Positions 35,200 to 46,690 of a stretch of 64,000 nucleotides of DNA are shown in pieces. Made by a program: the position numbers and the translations under genes. This stretch comes from Cycas panzhihuaensis (Eukaryota > Cycadophyta). The stretch is from the NCBI GenBank assembly GCA_023213395.1, contig CM041465.1:205165741-205229740 (forward strand), written 5' to 3'. The first letter of the stretch is position 1. Every line of letters begins with the position of its first letter. The notes below the pieces were generated by a model. It was not told the origin of the DNA. It did no database searches and saw nothing but the letters and a program-made list of their open reading frames with translations.

Positions 35200-35640
35200 T
35201 TTTTTACCACTTAAGTAGTTTGAATTATGACCCCTAAAGAGAAAAGAACCTGTCGTAAACCTATCATTAGCCATTTAAAATCACTAACATTAGGTGCATT
35301 ACATATGAACACATCCTAGAGAAAGATTGCAAGATGTAAGATTATGAGAGCTTAAAGTATATTTGTTTAGGGTATTTTGATCAAAATAAAGCTTATATAT
35401 TATGTGATCCACATGGGGAAGAAAATTATAATTAGTCTTAAATGTTAAAGTTTGATGAGTCATTGATGCACCATGCTGAAAAGACATCTAAAGATAAGTT
35501 TTATTCTTTTCTTTTCTATTCCTATCCTATCTATGATAGGATTGTAGACAAGCATGTTGAGGTTCAAGAGCTAAATATTATGTTGACACGAATAGAAGCA
35601 AGACCGAGGAGAACTACTAAAGAGGAGTTGTTATGATGAG
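35200..35640 (+). pseudogene. Copia integrase C-terminal remnant
   Basis: A KYICLGYFDQNKAYILCDPH block starting near 35,357 matches the K-IFVGY---SK-YRLYDP motif at the end of Copia integrase, preceded by an SHLKSLTLGALHM stretch corresponding to HLRVFGC-AY. The following frame up to 35,636 (YRIVDKHVEVQELN) may be the integrase-reverse transcriptase linker. The catalytic core upstream is missing. Confidence 0.7.
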
Positions 35641-35740
35641 GCATAGAGAATACCCCATGTTTCTTTATAGGTGAGGAGGACAATTGAAGACTCTAGTATA
35701 TTGATAGAAGAGCTTGTAAATGGTCAATAAATAAGATAGG

Positions 35741-35959
35741 CTATAGATGGTTAATGAGGTTTGGCATAGCCATATATAGTTGATGAGGTTTGGTAGATTG
35801 CAGATAGTTGACGAGGTTTGGCATAGCCATAGACAATTAGTGAGATTTAGGATAGTCATAGATGGTTAATGAAATTTAGCATAGTTATAGATAGTTGAGG
35901 TTTGGGATAGCCACAGATAATCAATGAGGTTTTGCATAGCCATATATGGTTGATGAATA
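35741..35959 (+). repeat. Minisatellite, about eight copies of a 26-31 bp unit
   Basis: The unit is approximately CCATAGATGGTTGATGAGG then TTTGGCATAG, repeated from 35,741 to 35,959 with substitutions and small length changes. It lies between the integrase end and reverse transcriptase start of the Copia element, where a variable linker is normal. Unit length is not a constant multiple of three, so it would not keep one frame. Confidence 0.85.
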
Positions 35960-35984
35960 AGGAGAGAGCGTACTAGTTAGATTC

Positions 35985-36370
35985 TTGCTAGTAGATACTA
36001 ATAACTCTAATGATCTTATTTCATATGATGAAGCAAAGGACTATCCACGATGGAGAGCTATAATAGAGGAGGAGTATGGCTAAATTATGAAGAATTCCAC
36101 ATGGAATTTAGTTCTACTACTTTTGAAGAAGAACCTAGTTTGATATAAGTGGGTCTCCAAGATAAAGTTTCGCTCCAATGGAGAGGTGGATGAGTATAAG
36201 ATTTGGCTTATTACTTAAGGGTTTAAGCAAAAAGAAGGAGTTGATTATGAGGAGACATTTATACTAGTCTTTAAGATTATAATAATCTAATTGATCATTT
36301 CCTTAATAGTTGTATATAGTTGGGTGTTACACCAAATGGACCTCTTCTAGGTTGAGTACCATGGACTAAG
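35985..36370 (+). pseudogene. Copia reverse transcriptase, N-terminal part
   Basis: EAKDYPRWRAIIEEEYG, MKNSTWNLV, KWVSKIKFRSNGEVDEYKI then GFKQKEGVDYEETFILVFKI are visible in one frame with a few stops. They match the start of Copia reverse transcriptase (A----W--AM--E---L--N-TW-LV, KW-FK-K----G-V-R-KARLVA-GF-Q--G-DY-ETFAPV). The YVDD active site is missing because sequence jumps to the RNase H end near 36,390. Confidence 0.8.
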
Positions 36371-36384
36371 TGTTGATGCGAGGG

Positions 36385-36640
36385 AATATATATGATCATA
36401 GAGATTTTTAGAGACAAAGAATACAAAGTTTTATGCATATACAAAGCATATTAAGATTCAGTACAATTATATTTATGAGTGGATTAGATTAGGGAAGTTT
36501 TATATCAAATTTTATCTAAGTGAAGAACCACTTATGGATATGTTTACCATAGCCTTTACTAAAGATTATTTCATCACAATTCATGTATAATTGGGACCAA
36601 GTAAAGTTATCCTTAAGGGGGGCCTATCTATTGATAAGGA
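36385..36640 (+). pseudogene. Copia RNase H C-terminal remnant
   Basis: TKHIKIQYNYIYEWIRLGK, LSEEPLMDMFTIAFTKDYF match the end of the Copia RNase H domain (KHI-I--HF+RE-V--G-----V-T--Q-AD--TK-L). A spacer to the PPT follows. Joined directly to the start of reverse transcriptase, it shows a large internal deletion. Confidence 0.75.
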
Positions 36641-36874
36641 TAATGTCTATCAATATTAACAAGAAAATGTTTAGCTCCTCTTAATAAGATAAAGTAATCG
36701 ATAAAGGATAGTCCAAACCTGACAACATGACTATTAAGATTGATAAGATAGTTCATCATGAACTTATTGATGAGAAAAAGAGTAGGGTAAACTAGTTCTG
36801 GTCGACATAGACTGAGGTTAAGAGTTGTCAACATTTAGACTATCAACAAGACTATTGTTATCAACATTAACATT

Positions 36875-36883
36875 AAGAGGGGA
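36875..36883 (+). promoter_or_regulatory. Polypurine tract of nested Copia
   Basis: AAGAGGGGA lies immediately before the right LTR (TGTTAG at 36,884), the normal position of the plus-strand primer of reverse transcription. Confidence 0.8.
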
Positions 36884-37346
36884 TGTTAGAGTAGTTATTG
36901 ATACACTCAACTATCTAATGATTGATGTGGCATGTCTCATATGTCATGATGTGACATATAAATAAGAGGTTATTATGACACATTATATATGGTGAATATT
37001 ATATAGAGTTTGTTATGATGAAATTAATGTGAGTCATTAGAAGTAATATCATTGTAATATTCAAGATACTTATGGATCTATTTAAAGGGGTCCAGTGTCC
37101 ATTGTATTGATTGATGGTTGTGGATTAATGTGATCAACATAGCTTTGTAGTGGGTTTATTCTTAAAAGGGTTTCCCATATAAATCCTATGTTCTAGTGTG
37201 TGTTGTTCTTCTACTACATGTTGTATATATAAACAATCCTATTGCTTATCAATTTCTAACATGGTATAAGAGCTAGTGCTAGAGCATGGAGTTTCTAACA
37301 TGGTATTAGTAATGTGCCATGATTTTGTCGATTGTATTTTCTAACA
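36884..37346 (+). repeat. Right (3') LTR of nested Copia
   Basis: Begins TGTTAGAGTAG and ends TTTTCTAACA, an intact TG...CA LTR. It is alignable to 33,109-33,559 along its length with many substitutions. It too contains TTTCTAACATGGTAT twice inside (near 37,252 and 37,292). Flanked on the right by the AATCT target duplication. Confidence 0.9.
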
Positions 37347-37351
37347 AATCT

Positions 37352-38440
37352 TGCTTCAACCCCTACACATTATGCAAACTAAGTGGTAAGACATCACCAT
37401 GGACTTTATAATAGGACTAGCCTCATCTATTAGGTTTTAATCCATTTTGGTAGTCATTGATTAAATAACTAAGTATCATCATTTTTTGCCTATCCACATA
37501 TTTTACAAAGCCTCTTATATTATCGATATCTATATCTAAATAATTTTCTACCTATATAGATTTCTCTCATTTATAGTATATGATAGGGACCCTAAATTCA
37601 CTAGTTTATTTTGGTAAGAACTCTTTCACATATATAACACTTTATTTAACATGAGCTTAGCATACCATCCATAAACTAATGGCCAATTAGAAGTCCCTAA
37701 TAAGTCATTAGAAACTTATCTGTATTACTTTTCTTATGAATATCAAAATAAATAGACTTCTTGGTTATCTTTAATAAAGTATTGGTATAACTCTTCTTAC
37801 CACTTAGCTAATGACATACCCTTATTTATGTCTCTCTATGGGGATATACCCTACCATCTTATCACACCTTAGACATAAACCTCTAAATAACTGTGACCCA
37901 ATAGAAACTTCAAGACATGGACCAAGTATTACATACCCTTAAGTAGAACCTAGCTTCCACTTAGAATCATATAAAGTAACTTACTGAGTACCACCATTTT
38001 GATTGATCACTTTCTATTAGTGAGTAGCTTTTCTTCATATTTAACCCTATAAATAATAGTCTATTAGTAAGAATAAATACCATAAATGTAGGCCCCATTA
38101 TTATACTCCTTATAAGGTACTTTGATAGATGAAAGAAGTTGATTATACCATGAAGATTCCTCCTAACACTATAATCTATAATTTTTTTTTAATATTTCTT
38201 ATCTAAAATAATATCTAGAAGAAAAAATGGTTTCCTAGATTATCTTCTTGATATTTAATGAAGAATAACTCTTCACAGTCTTGCCATATCACATTTTAAA
38301 TTATTAGTAATATTACCTTTAGAACTAGACTATATTTGTGTATTTAGTGCAATGGATTGGTTGTAAACTTGAAGAGGTAACTTGGGAATTAATAAAGTCT
38401 GTTAAGCAACATCTATATCTTCTTAATTATAGGAACTCAA
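37352..38440 (+). pseudogene. Ty3 no. 1 integrase core, C-terminus and chromodomain
   Basis: Continuing the frame broken at 33,108, ILLQPLHIMQTKW, DITMDFIIGLAS, VVID-ITKYHHFLP, VYDRDPKFTSLFW-ELF, SLAYHP-TNGQLEV and NKSLETYLY match Ty3 integrase, with all three D-D-E positions identifiable. Near 38,330-38,435 VYLVQWIGCKLEEVTWELI then VKQHLYLL gives the chromodomain motif (YLVKWKG----E-TWE). Chromodomains direct integration toward marked heterochromatin. Many stops are present. Confidence 0.85.
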
Positions 38441-38459
38441 CATCTCAAGGGAGGGCATC

Positions 38460-38828
38460 TATTACATAACCCTCTACCACTAGCAAAACTATACCACTAG
38501 TATATGGCCAAGTGACTAAAGGTTAAACACTAGTTATTAACTCTTATGTATGGGCCATTATATGTACCGATATAATTAGATATTATTTGCTTTACTAATA
38601 AGAATCCAATGGACAAGGCCTTGGTTTCTTATTTAGAGCTTAATGTAAATGTAAAGTCCATTATGTCTTATAAACTTTTATAAGAATGTACTACTGTATA
38701 ATCTTTTAGTATTCTTTGTAATCTTTTGGTGTTCAATATTAATAAAGTGAGATCATTATTATTTCTATTACTCCCTTTAAGCTCCATATATGTGTAATCA
38801 GAGAGAATATTGGGATAAATCTATCTTT
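38460..38828 (+). repeat. Right (3') LTR of Ty3 no. 1
   Basis: Begins TATTACATAAC (TG changed to TA) after AAGGGAGGGCATC and ends near CTATCTTT. It matches the left LTR at 27,879-28,245. Flanked on the right by GTTAC, the second copy of the target duplication. Confidence 0.85.
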
Positions 38829-41760
38829 GTTACAAACAAACATATACCTAATCACCTACATTAAATTCCCTCTCTATAAGATGTTTATCTTCTTATTGTT
38901 TTATTATAACATTTATATTATTATTAGGTGTTTTTTTTTTTAAATTGTAGGGTATCTTGAGTTTCTTATAAATAATCTCAAATTATGACCACATGACTAC
39001 TCTTAAATACCCATTTTTTTAGGTGATGTTAGGTTATAATCATAAAGGGTCTTAAACATAGATATTTGAATGATTGAGCTAATTGTTGAGTTATACCATG
39101 TTGTTATAAGATGGATCCATTTGACCCATGTATTTACTTTATTAGTGATATAATCCCTTAAACAACCTTTTAAATATTTGTTAATCATTTTTATTTATTT
39201 GTTTATTTGTGGGTAAGAATTGGAGCTCATGGCTATCATGGTTGCTACTTATTTAAATAACTCCTTTTTGAAGTGACTTATGAACTTGGATCTTAATCAT
39301 AAATAATTATGTGTGGTAGCTTATATATTCTATGTATTTCCATCATGAATATCTCTACTACTTAGAGTTCTTATAAGTTGATTATATGGCTATAAATAAT
39401 TTAAATTTTATTAGTTTATCAACTACCATAAAATATGTGTCCTCTTATGATTTGTATAGTCCTATAATGAAGTCCATGCTAATACTTTTCTATTTTTATT
39501 ATAAGATGGGTAGTGGCTATAATAGGCTTGGTAGGACTACATTATCATACTTGTTTGCTTAGTAGCATGGATATTATGTTACATATTTTTGGGCATTATT
39601 CTTCATACCCTTCTAGAAGAATGTTTATCTATATGTGAGATACATATTAAAAAATTTAGTATGTCATACCATTGGTATAGAGTGATATTCTTCCATGAGT
39701 ATTATCTTAAGCTTAGAATTTGAGTCTAGGAATATTCTTTCTTTATACCAAATAAGATCAAATTTCCATTCAAAACTATTATATAGGCCTTGTTATTCTT
39801 CTAAAATTAGTTCTTATATTTTGGCATCTTTTATATATTTAGACTAAAAATTGGTTACCCAACTAGAGGTGAGTATGGTTACCATACTTAGTTGTGATTT
39901 TTCTTCTCCTTCTTCTCCTTAAGAGAGTGCATTAGTAATGACATTTAATTTCCCCTTTTTATAAGAAATTTAAAAGTCAAAAGTATATGTTTTACTAATT
40001 TATTTATAATGCTCAGGGGATAGCTATTTTTGTTTTAAGAGGTATTAGAGGTTATTATGATTTTTATTATTATTATAAATTTTCTTCCTGAGAGACATTA
40101 TTACCATTTATATAAGACATGTATTATAACTAGAATTTTCTTATCATAGGTTGAACAAAGTTATTCTCTAACATTGAGTTCCCTACTTTTAAATGTTACA
40201 AGTCTTCCTTCTTTGATAAGTACAACATTAATACTTATTCCTAAAGTGTCACACTCTAAGATAAAAGGTTTTTAAAAATTTAAGGATGCTATCAATTCCT
40301 TTAACTATTTAAAATATTTCTTTGCTTATGCATTCTACTTAAAGGATTCTTTCTTAAGGAAATTTGTAAGGATAGTCTTTTGTTATGTATATATTTTTAT
40401 AGATCATAAATAATATCTTATAAGCCCTAAAAATCCTCTAAATTTGATGATATTCATGATTACGGATCATTATAGAATGACTTTGATATTTATAAGACTA
40501 ACCTTGACTTCTCTACTAGAGATAATATGACCAATGTACTTGACCTCATTCTTTATGAAACAAGACTTGGAGTGCTTTTACATATAAGTGGTTTTCTCAT
40601 AGCAAGTTTAAGACCTTTTTAATGTAGATGATATGATCTCTCCATTGCCTACTATATATTATAATATTGTCTAAAAATATAAGAATAAATTCATAAAAAT
40701 AGCATCAAAATCTTATTCATCATTGCTTAGAATAACACTAAAACATTCATGAGACCAGAAGATGTTACTTAACCTTATAATATTCATGATGACTATAAAA
40801 ATCTATTTTTGAGATATTTTCTTCTCTAATCCTAACTTAGTAATAACTTGTGTACATATATATATTTTTTTAAATATTTAGTTGCATGAAAGTCACTTAA
40901 TAATTTATCAATTCTTAAAATTAGAGAAATGATATTTTATTATAGCCTTATTAGGGGCATAATAGTTGATGAGCATATAAAAGAAGCCATCTTTTTTATA
41001 AACCAATACCATTGGTATCATAAATAGACTCTTATAAAATGTTATTACTTCATGGTGTGGATATTTCTAAGGTTTGACTACTATGGGATTTATGCCAATC
41101 TCTAACTTGATTATGTATTACATTTTGTATTTAGGGGGTATTCTTATAAGGAGATCATATAAGACTTCACCATATTTATTAATTATTTCCTATAGTTATG
41201 ATTCATCCTTGACTTCTTCTTCTCTTTTGCTTATAGTATGAATAATTTCTCTATAAAACTAGCATGTCCCTTACATATAAGTTTTTCTGTAAGATATTAT
41301 AACACTATTTTTATTTCCACTAAACCTTTCCATTACAACATAAATCACCTTCCCTTATGATTATATCTCATAAAGAGTTTATCTAAATTCATCTAAAAGG
41401 CTCCTTATATTTGTAACCATTAGTACCTTAGGACTCTGTCTACTCCTTACACACTAATGATGTAAAATTTTTCATTTAAGGTCATATCTTCAATTTCTAA
41501 TCTAAGGGTTTTAAGCTTGCCTTGGCTTGAGATATCTTATCTACTACCTAGAAAAACTTGGAATTTAGGTATTTGCATTGGAAATAATTATAAGAATTAT
41601 GTTATAAATTGATCCTTATAGTTTTGGTGCTTCCTAGATCAATTAGGATTATTATTGGTTGCTTCTTTATATATCCTTGTAGCTTGAGTATATTAAGTCC
41701 TATTAGATCTAACTTTTTTTAGAATGATATCTAGAGGGAATATTTCTCTATGTTTGGGTT
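38829..41760 (-). pseudogene. Ty3 element no. 2 (outer): protease, reverse transcriptase, RNase H and integrase, right part
   Basis: Minus-strand reading gives, from right to left: a protease IIILIDLGSTKTI block near 41,650; IFLDNIIIYSRQWRDHI near 40,690 (catalytic FLDD changed to LDN); a FLGL-like block near 40,440; LVTFKSRELNVRE and STYDKKILVIIHVLYKW near 40,190-40,090 (RNase H); MDFIIGLYKS and MVVDKLIKF near 39,477 (integrase); NKYLKGCLRDY and WYNSTISSIIQISMF at 39,188-39,010; and EREFNVGD-VYVCL at 38,890-38,830. The chain then resumes at 27,878. This is the standard Ty3 order, with gag missing. Confidence 0.85.
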
Positions 41761-41821
41761 TTTTGGTGAACTTTCTAATTTGAATTTATCATATTAGAAA
41801 TTTTAATTCTTTCTTATACCA

Positions 41822-42325
41822 TGTTAGAATATATTTATTATGCATAGTGAAAGCATATCAATTAAGTATAATAAATTAATTATATCACGAGCATTATGTA
41901 CATACATGATGTATTATAACATAAATATATCAAACAATATCATGAACATAAAGTAATATCATATCAATGAGTATGCACCACAAGAGATAATAGATTGATA
42001 CATGGAAAACCCAAGATGGGAAAAACCATAGGAGAAGGTTAGAGTCTTTAAGAGCTCTAATTTATAATGAACTTCAAATGATTACATCTCAAAACTTGAT
42101 ACTTTTTAAACCTTTCTCAAGTTCTTAAGTGGTGTATGTAAATATTTATAGATTGTATCACCTCATGAATAGCCTACAATATCTTTGAACCTTTTCACCA
42201 TCTAATAGGATGTATATAAATATATGTGCATGCCATAACTATTGATACTTTTAGGTGTAGGATTATGTAAGACCATATCATTGTATTAAATATTAGATAT
42301 ATGAGAATAACTATATATTCTAACA
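41822..42325 (-). repeat. LTR, minus orientation, with primer-site-like flank
   Basis: Starts TGTTAGAATA and ends TATTCTAACA, a perfect 10-base terminal inverted repeat of TG...CA type. It contains CATGGAAAACCCAAGATGGG near 42,000, typical of LTR U5 sequence in plant elements. CTTATACCA at the left end is the reverse of a TGGTATAAG primer site, so on the minus strand this is a 5' LTR for the Ty3 no. 2 internal region to the left, which would have lost gag. CTCCCACTTA on the right could be a purine tract of a second element. No matching partner LTR was found. Confidence 0.65.
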
Positions 42326-42420
42326 CTCCCACTTAATAATTAGTGTTTTTATGTGAGACTATAACCTTATATTAAATATTAGATATATGAGAATAATTAT
42401 ATATTCTAATACTCTTACTC
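42246..42420. repeat. Tandem duplication, 86-base period, at the LTR edge
   Basis: TATTAAATATTAGATATATGAG with its flanks occurs twice, first ending in ATTCTAACACTCCCAC inside the LTR and then in ATTCTAATACTCTTAC outside it. The unit therefore contains the LTR terminus plus the adjacent pyrimidine stretch, and it moved the apparent LTR boundary. Confidence 0.8.
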
Positions 42421-43880
42421 TTTATACTCATCCTTGGTCTTTATTTCTTCATGTTTTTTCTTTATGTTAAAATTTATAAACTTGTATTAAATTGTATTAC
42501 AGTGTATCAATCTAAGTTAAGTTGTATCACCTATAACCTATAAATCTATCAATATCGCACTTATCTCCTATAAGTAATTAGTCTATAACTATTTATAGTT
42601 AACTATAATTATTAATGACTAGTTATGAGCAACCATGATCAATCACCTATAAAACTTATAAAACCATAATTAATTAATTAAATAACTAATCTCAATCCAT
42701 GACTTTTACTTATCATATTTATATGAAGTTTTCCCCTCGACAACTTCATATCTTCACTTGTAATGTTGTGATAAATATTAATATTATTAATATATCATCT
42801 CAATGATCTTATAAATAAAATGATTGTTGATATCTATATAAAACAATAACCATCTACTAAAATACATAGGTAACCAACAACTATAATCACTAGTTATCTA
42901 GAATTTATTTCTTGTATGTGATTTATTAGTAAATAAAAGAACACTAGTTGTTAAGCTAATATATTATACAAAAGTAACATAAATATCTCATCTCTTGTAT
43001 ATGATAATAATAACACTTGAGCAACTTATGAAACTTTTTCTTACCTCTTGTATATAAGATATATATATGTGCTTACTCCATATGTGCACACATTAGCAAC
43101 TTTATTTTGCCAACTGATATATATTACCAACATCAATAAATCAATATACTAAACATACTAACTCTAGGAATAGATTGTACCACATGACCAAGTCAAGTTA
43201 GTTATCATAAGGTAATGCAAATAATATGTTCCAATGCCTCTTGCCATACATGATAAATTATATCTCTCTTTGATAAACATATATCATATATTAGTTGGAC
43301 TCTTCAACAACTAATTTTGGTATGCCAAGTAATCAATATATGAGACTACTTCTCCATGTCTCATGAATAAGTGGGTAAATAGAATAATTTTTACTTTTCA
43401 ATAAACAAACACTAGGCCCTTTATCAATAAAAATTAGGTGGTATCATCAATTATTATCATTAATAAATCAAGTTATCATGACATTTTATTAGAGATTATA
43501 GTTCCACTTATCAAATGTGTAACTTCTAAGGAGGATTTTCATCTTGCCCAATATAACCAAGAAACCCACATCAATTTTTTATGTAAATAGGCCATGGCTT
43601 ATTTAGTTACACAAGGTGAAATATGGTGTATTAACTCTAGTGGACTACCAAAATTATCTAACATAATTTTAATGATAGTGATGCTCTTCACATAGTAATG
43701 GCAAATTGGAAAATTATATAAGTAGCTTTCTTTAGTGCATCTACAGTGATCAATAGAGAAGATGGGTAGTTAAGATTGATACAAATATCATGTCATCACT
43801 ACATTTGTATTTTATTTTTGATATTTAGTAAGTTTATAGCATGAAGAATCTATATGTGGAGGCAGGGCAACTTATAAATT
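42421..43880. other. AT-rich stretch, no gene seen
   Basis: No domain was recognised on either strand. A partly self-complementary stretch (AACTATTTATAGTTAACTATAA) lies near 42,585-42,610, probably chance in AT-rich sequence. Confidence 0.45.
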
Positions 43881-43899
43881 TAAATAAGAATATGTCATG

Positions 43900-44960
43900 A
43901 TTTTAATACATGGAGCTATGGATTGCATGCATTCTTATTTTGTTCTTCTCATGGTTGATTGCTTTATCCACCTTCAGATGGCGACTATGTTTCTTCATTT
44001 TCTCCTCTAATTTGTTTGCATTTTTCATAGTTGAACTATGAAATTTTTTTACTTGGATGTCTATGAAAAGAACATTGATATATAATTAAATTAGCCTATC
44101 CTAAGTCATATCATAAACTTCATACATTAATTAAAAGAAGGTGTTGTCATGTTTTTCCACCAATTATATCTACCTTAACTTCTTAGCTCATAGTAGGTAA
44201 TCGATATTTGATGTGGCTTTGAGTCATTTTATGAATAACCTAATAGACTTTTCTCATGAGGGAGTTTGATTCATGAAACTAGTTGTTTTAAGTTCTACCA
44301 TCATTCATATGTAATGGCATCCAAGTGCAGGATGGAAAGGGAGGCCTTCTCACTATTTCTAATTGCAAGTGTTATTTAATTTATTGAATTTATGCTCTCA
44401 ATTCTTAGGAATCTTATTCTTTGTTAAATCATTATACTATCAAATTTTTAAATTTCTTTTTCCTATGTATCTAGAGAGCTTATAGGTAATGGAAGTAAGA
44501 GTTGAATGGAATTGAATTTTGGTCTTTTATCAAAAGGTTTTTTATAGTAATTTAGATATCTTATTATTAGTTTATTCATTTCCTTAGTTAAAGAATATGA
44601 AACCTCATTCATATTTTTAAATTAGGATTGTTGAGTTTCTCTAGTATTATCTCTCATCATATGATGATGCCATTCATAAGAACTTCACTCTATATCTTTA
44701 TTATTTCATATATTTCATGATTTGATTATGGATTTTGCACCATTCCCTTGCTACATACTCTTAGTATTCTAGGATTAATATGAGAGATCTATCATATGTT
44801 ATAATTATGTTAATATTTCTTACAATGATTCATTCAACTTTATACTTTCAATGGCATATGCCATTATTTTAAAGATAACTTCCCCTAAGTTGGCATCTAA
44901 TTCTACAACTTCTTGCACATATTCTATGTCCATCCTTGTACGATCCATTAGGAAGGATAA
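43900..44960 (-). pseudogene. Degenerate antisense coding trail, possible retroelement gag (unrecognised)
   Basis: On the minus strand readable segments appear in sequence: MDIEYVQEVVELDANLGEVI (near 44,930), IMAYAIESIKLNESL, EWHHHMMRDNTRET (near 44,690), MNEVSYSLTKEMNKLI and LLLPLPISSLDT. The composition is that of real decayed protein sequence with stops, more than expected by chance in this base composition, and a retroelement capsid region is plausible. I cannot assign a family. It could belong to the element whose LTR lies at 41,822-42,325. Confidence 0.3.
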
Positions 44961-46690
44961 TGTCTGGATTACAAAAACTAATGGCTTTTATGACAATGAC
45001 AAATGACTACCTAGAAGTGGTGGGGTTCCTTATGTGATTTCTAAATTCTTGTTTTTCTATATAAGAAGTTTATAAATGATCAAATCACTTGAAGAGAAAT
45101 TTTACACCAAAATTTTTCACAATAATTGGATAAAGACTAATTGAGAGTATGTCCTATGTGACTAAATATATCTCAAGGAATCTAAACGTAACTATCTCTT
45201 AATGGTATTTTATTGAAACTTTAAATATGATATAATGTTTGTATAGGCATAAACATTAAATTATCCTATGTGATTAGTTAAAATGATGGTAGGAACAAGG
45301 GATTAACTATCAAAATCATATGAAAATTAAAGGAAATAATAGCAATAAAATAATAATAAGAAATAGTAGCAAAAATATTAAATGAAAACTAGTAATAAAA
45401 TGATAGTAACTAATAAGATAATAAAATTATAATAAATAATAAAAATATGGTAATAAAATTGATAAATAATCCTAAGTGGGTATATGAAATATGTTAATAG
45501 TCTTATTGATGACTAAGTTCTAACTAGTAAGGAGGCTAAATTTATACTAAATAAAACTAAAGTAGAAATGAAATTAATAAGATAAAGAAATAATAACAAG
45601 CACTATAATAACCACAAGATAGTAACCATCATCAACTAAGAGAAAAAAATTAATAAATAAATAACAACTAGCAATTATCAAATAGAACCAACAATGAAAA
45701 CTAAAATAATAATGATAAAGTCATGGTATGATAAGTTAACTATAGTAACAAAACTACACTAAGGATATGATGGTAGATACATAATAATTAAACAAAATAA
45801 TAAATAATGCCATAATTAATTTTTACTAATATTCATATGAATAAAGCTTCATCTACTAGACCACATGGGTAACCAACTATTGTGACTTCTAATTCTATAA
45901 GAAAATTCTTTGGGTATATGGCTTTTCCAACATCTATCAACTATCTTAGGAATAAGTTAAACTACCTAGCTAGATAAATGGGTTGAGTAACAAGGGTAAC
46001 ACACCCTCCTACCCTTTGTGAAATAGGTACTGAATAATAGTTTTGTTAGGAACACATCTCTAAAAACATATTTAATGGGTTTTCATAACTTTATATACCT
46101 TATAAACTTACCATAAATAGGTTGATAAGATCCAATAATTAACATAAACATGAGATATGATTCAAGAAATATATTAAATAACTCTCCCCTAAAATATTAT
46201 TAACAACATAAGTTCTTTAGATTCTAAGCCTATAAAATAAATTTTATGTTTTCCTTCTCCTTTAGGGTTACATCTCATCAATCAAATAATTTAGAACCTT
46301 TAAAAAAACATAAAAATGCCTAAATGTAATGAAAAGCCCATGAAAAATAATGTTTTTAACCTTTGTTTTTATTTTAGACTAAATTTTCTATAATGAAATG
46401 CCTTCAAAGTGCTTCAAATGACCTATCAAGTTGAAAAGAGATGAGTCTACTTCTCAACATAATTTTTGAAACCAAATTTTGACTCCTCAAGCTTAAGTTA
46501 TTATTGAAAATGTGAAGATAACTTCTTAACAAGTAAAGAGGGCCAAAAAATTAGCTATTAAGCTATGATTATGTATGTTCACTATGTGACAAGCTGATTA
46601 TCTATAGGGCCTTTGTAGATTTCAAATCTTAATACTTATAAACATACATACATACATACATACATATCTAACTATATATATATATATAAG
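44961..46690. other. AT-rich stretch, no gene seen; short (TACA)n
   Basis: No coding domain was recognised. The stretch 45,300-45,800 is A-rich with repeated AATAATAA/TAGTAA words. A (CATA)n/(TA)n run lies at 46,643-46,688. Confidence 0.5.

Larger units (their letters stand above)
33109..37346 (+). mobile_element. Copia-type retrotransposon nested in Ty3 no. 1
   Basis: The LTRs (33,109-33,559 and 36,884-37,346) are about 455 bases, a degenerate Met-tRNA primer site follows the left one, and AAGAGGGGA precedes the right one. Internal remnants run integrase end, reverse transcriptase start and RNase H end, the Copia order. The internal part is only 3.3 kb, so gag, protease, most of integrase and the middle of reverse transcriptase are deleted. 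Removing it restores the Ty3 integrase frame exactly. Confidence 0.9.
27879..38828 (+). mobile_element. Chromodomain Ty3/gypsy retrotransposon no. 1, split by a Copia insertion
   Basis: The two LTRs (27,879-28,245 and 38,460-38,828) are about 370 bases and clearly homologous. A Met-tRNA type primer site follows the left LTR, and a purine-rich AAGGGAGGG precedes the right one. Coding remnants run gag, protease, reverse transcriptase, RNase H, integrase, chromodomain on the plus strand, the order of plant chromoviruses. Without the Copia insert the element is about 6.7 kb. It sits inside integrase sequence of another Ty3 element in opposite orientation. Confidence 0.9.

Noticed and set aside
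42580-42615. Palindromic AT-rich stretch as a regulatory hairpin
   Set aside because: Imperfect, and such self-complementary runs are frequent by chance in this base composition.
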